NCBI RefSeq assembly: GCF_002205795.1
Contig: NZ_NIUY01000002.1
Span: 682,001 to 746,000 of the forward strand
Reading direction: 5' to 3'
From: Chryseobacterium sp. VAUSW3
Lineage (GTDB): Bacteria; Bacteroidota; Bacteroidia; Flavobacteriales; Weeksellaceae
Length of the DNA: 64,000 nt
The translations under genes were made by a program, and so were the position numbers. Shown here in pieces: positions 15,683-23,382 of the stretch (position 1 is the stretch's first letter; each line of letters begins with the position of its first letter). The notes under the pieces were generated by a model that did no database searches, was not told where the DNA came from, and was given only the letters and a program-made list of their open reading frames with translations.

Positions 15683-15690
15683 CAAATATA
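15683..15690 (-). promoter_or_regulatory. -7 promoter box of the trp operon
   Basis: The minus-strand TATATTTG fits TAnnTTTG and lies 5 bases before the leader ATG. Upstream is very AT-rich, but no TTG is seen at the usual -33 distance. Confidence 0.6.
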
Positions 15691-15729
15691 TAAATCATTT
15701 CTAATTTAAAAAGAAAAAAATTAAAAAAT

Positions 15730-16860
15730 TTATTCTTCAACATTCTTCAGTGCCATTAGCAAATGATATGCTCCTTTGGTTACGAAGGCTTTATTGGCAT
15801 TTTTAACGTCAAAATTAAGCAGTTCGGTTAAACCGTTTTCAGCATTTCCTATCGTTACGGGAAACATTTTGTACGTTTTCGGTTTTATCTCTTCAAAAAT
15901 ATACTGTTTGCCTTCCCAGGTTACGATGGCATCGTCGGGAATCACAAAACCTTTCTCTGCATTTACTTCAATCTCTGCATTCATAAATGTTCCCGGAATA
16001 AGGCTTTCGTTTTTGTCTATCAAATCGCAGTGAATCAGAACACTGCGGTCCGGCGCGAAATCTTTTCCGATTAATTTCACAACTGCTGCGTACTTTTTTT
16101 CAGGATTCTGGTTTGTGAATGCATAAACATTCTGTCCGACAGAAATTTTATTAAGATCTTTTTCAAACACTTTCAGAGCCAAATGCGTTTGTCCGTTATT
16201 TACGATTTCATACAAAACATCGGCGGAAGAAACATATTGGCCAATAGTCGCATTCACTCGGGAAATGTAGCCCGAAATCGGTGCAACAACGCTCACAGAT
16301 TTTCTGATATTTCCGGAACTCACACTTCCGGGATTAATTCCATACGAACGCAGTTGAGACTCAATTCCGCGAACGGCAGCACCCTGTGATTGGGCTTCGT
16401 TGGCAGCTTTCTGAGTAACCTTGTCGGAACTTGCCTGATATTTATTCAGATATTTCTGACGGTTATAATCTTTTTGTGCATAACCCAAATTCGATTTTGA
16501 CTGAAGATATTCCTGCTGAAGCCGCGCCAATTCAGGATTTTCTACCACGGCTAAGGTTTGCCCACGGGTTACATAATTTCCGGGGACAAAACGCGCAGTT
16601 TTTATAATTCCTCCGGTAGAAGATGATACGCCTGCCATTCCTGTTGGCGGCACATTGATCTGCCCGGTAAGCAGAATTTTGTTAGCAATATTTTCGTTAT
16701 TAAGGGTTGTAGTTTCAATTCCGGCGGTTTTTTTCTGTAAATCGGTGAGTGTGATTTGGTCGCCGGAAATGGCGTACGTTTCCTGGGCTACCGCCTCCTC
16801 CTTTTTGGCACAGGAGAATAAAAGAACCCCGGAAAGCACTGCTATAATTGATTTTTTCAT
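15730..16860 (-). CDS. Heavy-metal RND efflux periplasmic adaptor (CzcB/CusB-like lipoprotein)
   Basis: This 376-residue membrane-fusion protein links the inner-membrane RND pump to the outer-membrane channel. The lipoprotein signal MKKSIIAVLSGVLLFSC is cleaved before Cys17. The barrel-sandwich halves are visible in GGIIKTARFVPGNYVTRGQ and SVVAPISGYISRV, separated by a coiled-coil hairpin (about 110-165, Gln-rich). A beta-barrel domain follows, then the membrane-proximal domain. It is the last gene of the efflux operon, after the cytochrome gene. This adaptor-last order is unusual compared with the common CBA order. Metal specificity must come from the pump. Confidence 0.88.
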   Translation of the reverse strand: MKKSIIAVLSGVLLFSCAKKEEAVAQETYAISGDQITLTDLQKKTAGIETTTLNNENIANKILLTGQINVPPTGMAGVSSSTGGIIKTARFVPGNYVTRGQTLAVVENPELARLQQEYLQSKSNLGYAQKDYNRQKYLNKYQASSDKVTQKAANEAQSQGAAVRGIESQLRSYGINPGSVSSGNIRKSVSVVAPISGYISRVNATIGQYVSSADVLYEIVNNGQTHLALKVFEKDLNKISVGQNVYAFTNQNPEKKYAAVVKLIGKDFAPDRSVLIHCDLIDKNESLIPGTFMNAEIEVNAEKGFVIPDDAIVTWEGKQYIFEEIKPKTYKMFPVTIGNAENGLTELLNFDVKNANKAFVTKGAYHLLMALKNVEE

Positions 16861-16876
16861 TTTTTTAATGGTTTAA

Positions 16877-17443
16877 TTATTCTCCGCCAATCATTTTGGA
16901 GGCAATTCCTTTTTTATTCGTGAGTTCTGCTACTGTAATTCCAGCAAAATGTAGTAATACAAATACAGGCATCCAGTAGACGGCAAATTTGTGTATCTGT
17001 TCTGCCCTTTCCAGCGCCTGTTCTGAAGCAAGTTCCCACATCAACGCAAAACCTGTGATAATTTGCACCGTCAACAAAATATAGAAAATACTGTACACAG
17101 TTCCCTGAAGTTTCTCTTTTCCTGTAGATGATTTGGAGAAAGGATTAGGATATCTTACGCCTTTAGCTAATAGATATATTATTCTTAAAATGTAAGCGAA
17201 CACAAGCACATACGCGAAATTGAGATGCCAATCGAACATCGGGTTAATGATGCTTTTCGCGATCCCAACTACACTTTCTTGGGGCAGTTGAACATTATTT
17301 TTGGTCAATTCTGCGGAAATTGCCGCAGTAATTGTTTTTTTAGACATCCAGTACATTCTTAAAAATCCGGTAGTAAAAAGAACCAGCATTGCAACGGCGA
17401 TTAACCAGTGGATAAATCTGTGGAGTGTTGTGAATTTTTTCAT
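16877..17443 (-). CDS. Cytochrome b/b561-type membrane protein inside the efflux operon
   Basis: This 188-residue protein has four predicted membrane helices (about 10-30, 73-93, 113-132, 150-172). His residues placed for bis-His heme b binding include His8/His12 (TLHRFIHW), His73 (DWHLNF), His151 (QIHKFA) and His164 (LLHFAG). It resembles the Ni,Fe-hydrogenase/b561 cytochrome b superfamily. It lies between the TolC-like gene and the adaptor gene, 16 bases from the latter, so it is transcribed with the metal pump. It may pass electrons to a periplasmic metal-reducing partner, but no such partner is visible here. The role is inference. Confidence 0.78.
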   Translation of the reverse strand: MKKFTTLHRFIHWLIAVAMLVLFTTGFLRMYWMSKKTITAAISAELTKNNVQLPQESVVGIAKSIINPMFDWHLNFAYVLVFAYILRIIYLLAKGVRYPNPFSKSSTGKEKLQGTVYSIFYILLTVQIITGFALMWELASEQALERAEQIHKFAVYWMPVFVLLHFAGITVAELTNKKGIASKMIGGE

Positions 17444-17503
17444 AGCTTTTATTTTTAAATTTCGTTTTGAAGTTTTAGTTGAAACTTCGCAGCAAAAAAT
17501 TCT

Positions 17504-18718
17504 TTACTTATTTTTGAGCGTAATGAGTTCTATAATTTTTTCGTTCAAATTATTTTGAGCATCGATGTATCTGTTCTGAATATCAAGCGACTGATTCACC
17601 AAAATGGTATATTCCAGATAGTTTATTTCACCTTCTCTGGACAGCAAATCTGCGGTAAACATGATGGTTTGTGCGTTTTTCAGACCTTTGGTTTTGTAAT
17701 AATCGATTTCAGATTTAAGTTTCTGATATTCTGCAAAGGTTTTTGCATATCTACTTTTAAAATCCCGAACCGCGATCTCGTAATTATTTTCAGCAATCTG
17801 CTGGTTAATTTTCTGGCCTTCAATCAATGATTTCTGTGCCGCATTAAAAACCGGAAGCGCCAGCCCTACCAAACCGCTTTGGAAACGATGAGTTCCGTTG
17901 TAATATTTATCATCCGATCCGGTGCCCTTCATCGTGGTTGAATTAATTCCGAAATTGAAACTCGGCAAAAGTTTCGCTTTCTCAGCTTCAAGTCTTGCAT
18001 TTTCGATTCTTTTCTGATGTTCCAACTGCGACAGAACCAAAGGATTACCGTTAAAATTTTCATCAAAATCTAAATTCAGAAGATAAAAACTGCCATTTTC
18101 ATTCTCATAATTTTCACCGTCACTGATAAGATAATTGAACTGATGCAGTGAAATTTCGCGATCCTTCATTAGATTTTGAAGCTGAATTTCGGCCTGGCTT
18201 CGGTAAGCTTCAGCGTTGGTTTTCTCCAGAATGTTGCTTTCACCTGCTTTCAGCCGAATTTCGGAACGTTTGTAATAATTTGAATAGATGCTGTCGGCTT
18301 TTTTCAGGAGTTTCTGTTTTTCGTCCAGATAATTCAGATTATTGTACACCAAAGCAATTTCCCTTTTCAGCTGCCATTTCTGCACTTCCAGTCCCAGCAT
18401 TGCGTTTTTCCACTGTTCCGTTAAAACCTGTTTTTGAGTTTTATAGAATTTCGGCAACCGCAGTGTTTGGTTAACGGAAAAAGCATTGTCCACATACGCA
18501 GAATTAATTTGTCCGATTTCTGCATTGATATTCAAAGGATCTATGGCTACAGCAGAATTTTGGATGCGGTTCTGATGATCAACTTTCAGCTGGCCCGACT
18601 TTAAATTCAAATTGTTCTTAATTGCTTTGTCGTAGGCAGTTTCCAAAGAAATTGGAGTTTGAGAAAAGCTTTTCAGAAAAAACAATATTAAAAACAGACT
18701 GAAGTATTTAGGTTTCAT
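17504..18718 (-). CDS. TolC-family outer membrane efflux protein (CzcC-like)
   Basis: This protein forms the trimeric outer-membrane channel of the RND pump. A signal peptide (MKPKYFSLFLILFFLKSFSQ) precedes about 385 residues made mostly of long amphipathic helices. The TolC repeat signs are ETAYDKAIKNNLNLKS near the N-terminus and SFNFGINSTTM with LALPVFNAAQKS in the middle. The ATG at 18718 is chosen because it starts a clean signal peptide. The alternative ATG at 18736 would overlap the pump gene by 8 bases and add MNNFKI. It sits directly after the pump gene. Confidence 0.88.
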   Translation of the reverse strand: MKPKYFSLFLILFFLKSFSQTPISLETAYDKAIKNNLNLKSGQLKVDHQNRIQNSAVAIDPLNINAEIGQINSAYVDNAFSVNQTLRLPKFYKTQKQVLTEQWKNAMLGLEVQKWQLKREIALVYNNLNYLDEKQKLLKKADSIYSNYYKRSEIRLKAGESNILEKTNAEAYRSQAEIQLQNLMKDREISLHQFNYLISDGENYENENGSFYLLNLDFDENFNGNPLVLSQLEHQKRIENARLEAEKAKLLPSFNFGINSTTMKGTGSDDKYYNGTHRFQSGLVGLALPVFNAAQKSLIEGQKINQQIAENNYEIAVRDFKSRYAKTFAEYQKLKSEIDYYKTKGLKNAQTIMFTADLLSREGEINYLEYTILVNQSLDIQNRYIDAQNNLNEKIIELITLKNK

Positions 18719-18728
18719 TATTTTAAAA

Positions 18729-21700
18729 TTATTCATCTAGATTAATGTTTTTTTTACGTTGAGGAAAATGTTTTTCAAACCAAATATATACGGTTGGTAA
18801 AATGAAAAGGGTAAGGAATGTGGCCAAAAGCAAACCTCCGATCACTACAGTTGCCAGCGGTCTTTGTACTTCCGCACCTTCACCCTGGCTTATGGCCATC
18901 GGTAAAAATCCGAGAGAGGCTACCAAAGCGGTCATCAGTACTGGACGGAGCCGCATTTTACCTCCGATTCGCACTACTTCGTTCAAGTCTGAATGAATTT
19001 TCTTCTGTCGGTTAAACTCTGCAATCAATACAATTCCGTTAAGCACCGCAACCCCGAAAAGAGCGATAAAACCTACACCTGCAGAAATACTGAAGTTCAT
19101 TCCGCGCAGCCAAAGCGATAAAATTCCGCCAATAGCCGAAAGCGGGATTGTAGTGAAAATAATCAACCCATATTTCACTGAACTGAATGCGAAATAAAGC
19201 ATCAGAAGAATTAAAGCCAAACTGATAGGAACTGCAATACCAAGCCGTTGCTGCGCCTGTTGAAGATTCTCGAACGTTCCGCCGTATTTTATGGTATAAC
19301 CTACGGGAAGTTTCAAATTCTTATCCACCATTTGCTGTAAATCCTGCACGGTCGACTCAATGTCGCGCCCTTTCACATTGAACCCAACGACGATTCGGCG
19401 GTGTGCTTCTTCACGCTGAATCTGGTTTACACTTTCCTTTAGTTCCACCTGAGCTACTGAGCTTAAAGGAATTTCGACACCAGTGGGCGTGGGAATCAGA
19501 AGATTTTTTACATCTTCGAGATTTTTCCTGAGTTCCCCATCCAGACGGACTACCAAATCAAATTTTTTCTCTTCTTCGAAAACGGAACCCGCGCTCTGGC
19601 CTGCAAAAGCGGTATTTACCATTTTATTGACCTCACCGATGCTTAATCCATATTGGGAAAGTGCTGCGCGGTTATATTCAATTAAAATCTGGGGCATTCC
19701 GGAAATTGGTTCCACATAAATATTTTCTGCTCCATCGATTTTCTTGGAAATTTCGCCCAGTTTTTCAGCGTAAATCTTTAATGAATCGAGATTTTCACCG
19801 AAAATTTTACATACAACATCCTGTCTTGCACCGGTCATCAGTTCATTAAACCTCATGTTAACCGGATATTGGAATGAATAGGTAACGCCCACGATATTTT
19901 TCTTCAGCTCTGCAGACATTTTTTCGGCGAGTTCGTCATATGATTTTGCGGAAGTCCATTCTTTACGTGGTTTTAGGATAATCATCATGTCGCTCGCATC
20001 AATCGGCATTGGATCGGTGGGTATTTCGCTGCTTCCGGTTTTCCCTACAATTTTTTCAATTTCAGGGAATTTTTTCAGCAGGATTTGTTGGCTTTTTAAA
20101 ACTGCGTCAGTTGAAGTTTTAAGGTTACTTCCCGGTAAAACCCTCGTATCAACGGCAAAATCGCCTTCGGGAAGTGTGGGAATAAATTCTCCACCTAATT
20201 TAGTCATGATAAAAACCGAAACGAAGAAAAGCCCTAAAACACTGAAAAATAAAGGATTCTGAAATTTTAAAACTACCTTAAGAATTTTATCATAAACCGC
20301 TTCAAGCTTGTCCATCATCCGGTCGGCATAATTTTTCTTATGAGTAATTTTCTTGGAAAGAAACAGCGCGCTCATCATCGGGACATAAGTTAAAGACAGG
20401 ATAAATGCACCTAAAAGTGCAAAAATAACCGTTTGCGCCATCGGTTTGAACATTTTACCTTCTACACCTTCCAGCGTGAGGATTGGCAAGTAAACAATCA
20501 GAATAATGATCTGTCCAAATACCGCCGAATTCATCATTTTACCAGCTGAACTCTCCACGGTTTCGTCCATTTCTTTTGCGGTAAGGAAGTTTTTGTTGGC
20601 GAGCGTTGGGCCATGAAGCCTGTGTAGAATGGCTTCCACAATAATCACAGCACCATCCACAATCAAGCCGAAATCCAGCGCGCCTAAACTCATGAGATTT
20701 CCGGAAACCCCGAAGATATTCATCATGATAAACGCAAAAAGCATGGAAAGAGGAATGACAGACGAAACGATAAATCCTGCTCTAAGATTTCCGAGGAAAA
20801 CTACAAGAACAAATATGACGATTAACGCGCCTTCAAGAAGGTTTTTAGAGACTGTGCTGATCGCATTGTTTACCATCTTGGTCCGGTCGAGGAAAGGTTC
20901 GATGATTACGCCTTCAGGAAGGGTTTTGCGGATTTCGTCGATACGGATTTTTACATTTTCAATAACTTTATTGGAATTGGCGCCCTTCATCATCATCACC
21001 ACCGCGCCGGCAACTTCACTTTTTCCGTTATAAGTCATGGCGCCGTAGCGGATGGCTTTTCCGTACTGCACTTTTCCAATATTTTCAATTAAAACAGGCG
21101 TTCCATCGGGAAGATTTTTTACGACTGTTTTTTCGATGTCATGGATTTTACCCATCAAACCTTCTGTTCTGATGTAGAGAATTGTAGGACCTTTTTCAAT
21201 ATATGCACCACCAGTATTTTGGTTATTGTTTTCCAGCGCGGTGAAAACCTCCTGCATCGTCACTCCCATCGCTTTAAGTTGCGCAGGATTTACTGCAACT
21301 TCATACTGCTTCAGGTTTCCGCCAAAACTTGCAACATCAGCAACACCTTCTGTACCCAGAAGTTGTCGTCTTACAATCCAATCCTGAATGGTACGAAGCT
21401 CCATAGCTGTGTAACGGTGCTCGTAACCGGTTTTCGGACGGATTATATACTGATAAATTTCGCCTAAACCTGTGGAAATTGGTGCCATTTCCGGGACTCC
21501 AAGCGTAACAGGAATATCTTTAGAAACATTTTGTAACCGTTCGGAGACCTGCTGCCTTGCAAGATAAAGATCTACGTCTTCCTCGAAAACAATGGTCACA
21601 ACAGAAAGACCGAAACGCGAAAAACTTCGCATCTGTTTGATTCCCTGTATATTGTTCATCGCCTGTTCTAACGGAAAAGTAATAAACCGCTCCACATCGG

Positions 21701-21875
21701 GTGCGCCCAAACTTGGCGACGAAGTAATCAGCTGTACTTGGTTATCGGTAATATCCGGTACGGCATCAATGGGCAGTTTCCGGAGTTCGATAATTCCGTA
21801 AATAATCCAGCCGAGTGTCATCAGGATGATGATCAGCTTATTTTTTATGGAAAAATTTATGATTTTATTAAGCAT
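18729..21875 (-). CDS. Heavy-metal efflux RND pump, CzcA type
   Basis: This 1048-residue proton-driven inner-membrane pump has the RND layout of 12 membrane helices and two large periplasmic loops. The TM4 charge motif DFGLIVDGAVIIVE gives Asp401, Asp407 and Glu414, matching the CzcA triad used by divalent Zn/Co/Cd/Ni pumps. The CusA-type monovalent pump lacks this Asp pair. Other marks are RKLPIDAVPDITDNQVQ at the N-terminus and GMNFSISAGVGFIALFGVAV near TM10. It is the central gene of a minus-strand operon. A divalent cation substrate is more likely than copper or silver, by the TM4 rule. Confidence 0.92.
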   Translation of the reverse strand: MLNKIINFSIKNKLIIILMTLGWIIYGIIELRKLPIDAVPDITDNQVQLITSSPSLGAPDVERFITFPLEQAMNNIQGIKQMRSFSRFGLSVVTIVFEEDVDLYLARQQVSERLQNVSKDIPVTLGVPEMAPISTGLGEIYQYIIRPKTGYEHRYTAMELRTIQDWIVRRQLLGTEGVADVASFGGNLKQYEVAVNPAQLKAMGVTMQEVFTALENNNQNTGGAYIEKGPTILYIRTEGLMGKIHDIEKTVVKNLPDGTPVLIENIGKVQYGKAIRYGAMTYNGKSEVAGAVVMMMKGANSNKVIENVKIRIDEIRKTLPEGVIIEPFLDRTKMVNNAISTVSKNLLEGALIVIFVLVVFLGNLRAGFIVSSVIPLSMLFAFIMMNIFGVSGNLMSLGALDFGLIVDGAVIIVEAILHRLHGPTLANKNFLTAKEMDETVESSAGKMMNSAVFGQIIILIVYLPILTLEGVEGKMFKPMAQTVIFALLGAFILSLTYVPMMSALFLSKKITHKKNYADRMMDKLEAVYDKILKVVLKFQNPLFFSVLGLFFVSVFIMTKLGGEFIPTLPEGDFAVDTRVLPGSNLKTSTDAVLKSQQILLKKFPEIEKIVGKTGSSEIPTDPMPIDASDMMIILKPRKEWTSAKSYDELAEKMSAELKKNIVGVTYSFQYPVNMRFNELMTGARQDVVCKIFGENLDSLKIYAEKLGEISKKIDGAENIYVEPISGMPQILIEYNRAALSQYGLSIGEVNKMVNTAFAGQSAGSVFEEEKKFDLVVRLDGELRKNLEDVKNLLIPTPTGVEIPLSSVAQVELKESVNQIQREEAHRRIVVGFNVKGRDIESTVQDLQQMVDKNLKLPVGYTIKYGGTFENLQQAQQRLGIAVPISLALILLMLYFAFSSVKYGLIIFTTIPLSAIGGILSLWLRGMNFSISAGVGFIALFGVAVLNGIVLIAEFNRQKKIHSDLNEVVRIGGKMRLRPVLMTALVASLGFLPMAISQGEGAEVQRPLATVVIGGLLLATFLTLFILPTVYIWFEKHFPQRKKNINLDE

Positions 21876-21983
21876 TTTTAAAATTGAGTTAAATAATTAG
21901 AAGTCAATAGTTTTCACTATTAAAGTTACGGAGAAAACAGCCCGCAAGCAGAAATTACGCGAGCTATTTTCTAAAAAATGACA

Positions 21984-22475
21984 TCAGTCATCTTGGTCTT
22001 CACCAGAATTTTCGACCGCACTTTGGATGTTTGCGCCGCTGCGGATTTCTGTGTGACGAATTTCCCCACCGGTTCTTCCAGCTTCCTGAGCGAAATACAG
22101 CGAAACTCCGGCAACAATTAATATCGTAACCGGCATCAGTTTATCCAGTGAAAAATTCCGGTAACTTGTAAGAAAGCCTAGAAGAGAAACAGCTCCAAGA
22201 AAATATGACATTCCTGCGAAAATTTCTGCGGCTTCTTCGTGCCTGTGCATAAGATTTTCAGAAACACCCTGAATATTTTCGATTGCATCCTCTGCGCCTT
22301 CGCCTGTCGCCATGGCAGCTACTGATGCAACTGCACCAAGAATAAAAACGATATAAGCGTTACGTTTTGAATCGTCGGATTTTGTAAAAATCGCTATCAG
22401 TAAAATGATTACTCCTACAATAGGAAATATGATTGGCAAATGGTTAACAACCAAATGCAGATGTGCGTTATTCAT
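21984..22475 (-). CDS. DUF2231-like four-helix membrane protein
   Basis: This 163-residue protein has four predicted membrane helices (about 12-30, 40-60, 88-105, 113-130). The N-terminal HLHLVVNHLPIIFP resembles the His-rich start of DUF2231 proteins. Several His residues (5, 7, 12, and 79/81 in MHRHEEA) could bind heme or metal. The C-terminus is acidic and hydrophilic. It lies upstream of the RND pump gene in the same direction with a 108-base gap, and downstream of a small secreted protein. It probably belongs to the same metal-response unit. Function is unknown. Confidence 0.7.
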   Translation of the reverse strand: MNNAHLHLVVNHLPIIFPIVGVIILLIAIFTKSDDSKRNAYIVFILGAVASVAAMATGEGAEDAIENIQGVSENLMHRHEEAAEIFAGMSYFLGAVSLLGFLTSYRNFSLDKLMPVTILIVAGVSLYFAQEAGRTGGEIRHTEIRSGANIQSAVENSGEDQDD

Positions 22476-22567
22476 TTTGATTTAATTTAAAAATTAGACT
22501 TTTAAGTAAGTGTAAATAAGCCTAAACCTGAGGTTTAAACATTACTTTATCTTTGATAATTCTTAAA

Positions 22568-22951
22568 TTAAATTTTAGGCGGCTGCCAGATTTTTTGGAA
22601 AACTGAGGGAAAGAAATTTTCAGAATAAGCAAAACTCTGCTGTTCATCAATGTCCAGAGGTTTATGCTCGAAATTGAATTCTATTTTTTTCGGGGGAAAC
22701 ACAAAACTGAAAACATTAACCGAAACATCATGTGTTTTGAACGGAAGTTTCATATCCTGATGATAATCTCCATCAATGCCGTGATCCTCGAGGTAGTGCA
22801 TTTTAATAAACGAAAAAACCGTAGTTCCGTTATCGATGATTTTATGAGAAATGTAATGTTCAATAAGATTAGGCATTTTCAAAATCTGCCTAACCTCTGA
22901 AAAAGAAAAGAGGTAAGTACATATCAAAAAGTAAGTAATGTACTTTTTCAT
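22568..22951 (-). CDS. Small uncharacterised secreted protein leading the metal-efflux cluster
   Basis: This 127-residue protein has an N-terminal hydrophobic signal (MKKYITYFLICTYLFSFS). The mature part contains IEHYISHK, FSFIKMHYLEDHGIDGDYHQD and LPFKTHD, with many His and Asp residues suited to metal contact. I recall similar unnamed proteins beside heavy-metal RND operons of Bacteroidota, which supports a metal-binding or sensing role, but no domain name can be given. It is the first gene of the cluster, preceded by a TAATTTTG box (22956-22963) almost touching the ATG. The gap to the DUF2231-like gene is 92 bases. Confidence 0.65.
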   Translation of the reverse strand: MKKYITYFLICTYLFSFSEVRQILKMPNLIEHYISHKIIDNGTTVFSFIKMHYLEDHGIDGDYHQDMKLPFKTHDVSVNVFSFVFPPKKIEFNFEHKPLDIDEQQSFAYSENFFPSVFQKIWQPPKI

Positions 22952-23063
22952 AGTGCAAAATTACTCAAATTCCAGAGAAAATGCTAGAGAAGCATCAATT
23001 TATAACCGGTATAATCAAAAAAAAATAACCTTCCGAAGGCTGGATGATAAAATTTATACAAAC

Positions 23064-23093
23064 TTGCAGTTCCTTTTGAAATTTCTATTTTTG
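23064..23093 (+). promoter_or_regulatory. Bacteroidota-type promoter (-33 TTG, -7 TATTTTTG)
   Basis: TTG (23064-23066) and TATTTTTG (23086-23093) are 19 bases apart, the ideal spacing. The -7 box ends 17 bases before the ATG of the small lipoprotein. Confidence 0.75.
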
Positions 23094-23110
23094 CCCAAAT
23101 TAAATTTACA

Positions 23111-23281
23111 ATGAAAAAATTATTCGCATTTGCATTCATCGGCGGTTTGGTATTGGCTGGATGCTCAAAAAAAGAAACTTCAACCGAAAGCAACAGAATG
23201 CTCGAAGAACCGGAAGCAGAAGTTACCGTTACTGCTCCAGCAGCAACACCAGTAGCTGCTGATTCTACTTCAGTTAAATAA
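23111..23281 (+). CDS. Small lipoprotein (56 aa)
   Basis: The sequence begins MKKLFAFAFIGGLVLAGCSK. A lipoprotein signal with lipobox LAGC puts the acylated Cys at residue 18. The rest (about 38 residues) is acidic, then Ala/Pro/Thr-rich (EEPEAEV, APAATPVAADSTSVK) with no fold predicted. It has its own consensus promoter (23064-23093) and a strong terminator (23301-23329), so it is a free-standing transcript and almost certainly real despite its size. Such short lipoproteins may be abundant envelope components, but no function is known. Confidence 0.85.
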   Translation: MKKLFAFAFIGGLVLAGCSKKETSTESNRMLEEPEAEVTVTAPAATPVAADSTSVK

Positions 23282-23300
23282 CCCAGAGATCCAAATGATT

Positions 23301-23329
23301 AAAGGCAGTCGGCAACGGCTGCTTTTTTT
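23301..23329 (+). terminator. Intrinsic terminator of the small lipoprotein gene
   Basis: The stem GCAGTCG (23305-23311) with CGGCTGC (23316-23322) has a GCAA tetraloop and extends by AAAG/TTTT at its foot. A T run follows. It overlaps the -33 region of the lysS promoter by two bases. Confidence 0.88.
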
Positions 23330-23360
23330 GTTTATATTCATCAAAAAATCACTAAATTTG
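23328..23360 (+). promoter_or_regulatory. lysS promoter
   Basis: TTG (23328-23330) and TAAATTTG (23353-23360) are 22 bases apart. The ATG of lysS is 22 bases further on. Confidence 0.65.
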
Positions 23361-23382
23361 CGCTCTTAAAAAGCAAGAAAAC

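Noticed and set aside
18802-21801. Many plus-strand open frames antisense to the RND pump
   Set aside because: All are shadows of the 1048-codon pump gene; none has a promoter box or family resemblance.
18729-21875. Copper/silver pump CusA
   Set aside because: The TM4 motif DFGLIVDGAV with the Asp pair is the CzcA-type signature for divalent cations; the CusA-type TM4 sequence lacks these residues.
22984-23193. 69-codon minus-strand frame opposite the small lipoprotein gene
   Set aside because: It is antisense to a gene with its own promoter, signal peptide and terminator and encodes nothing recognisable.
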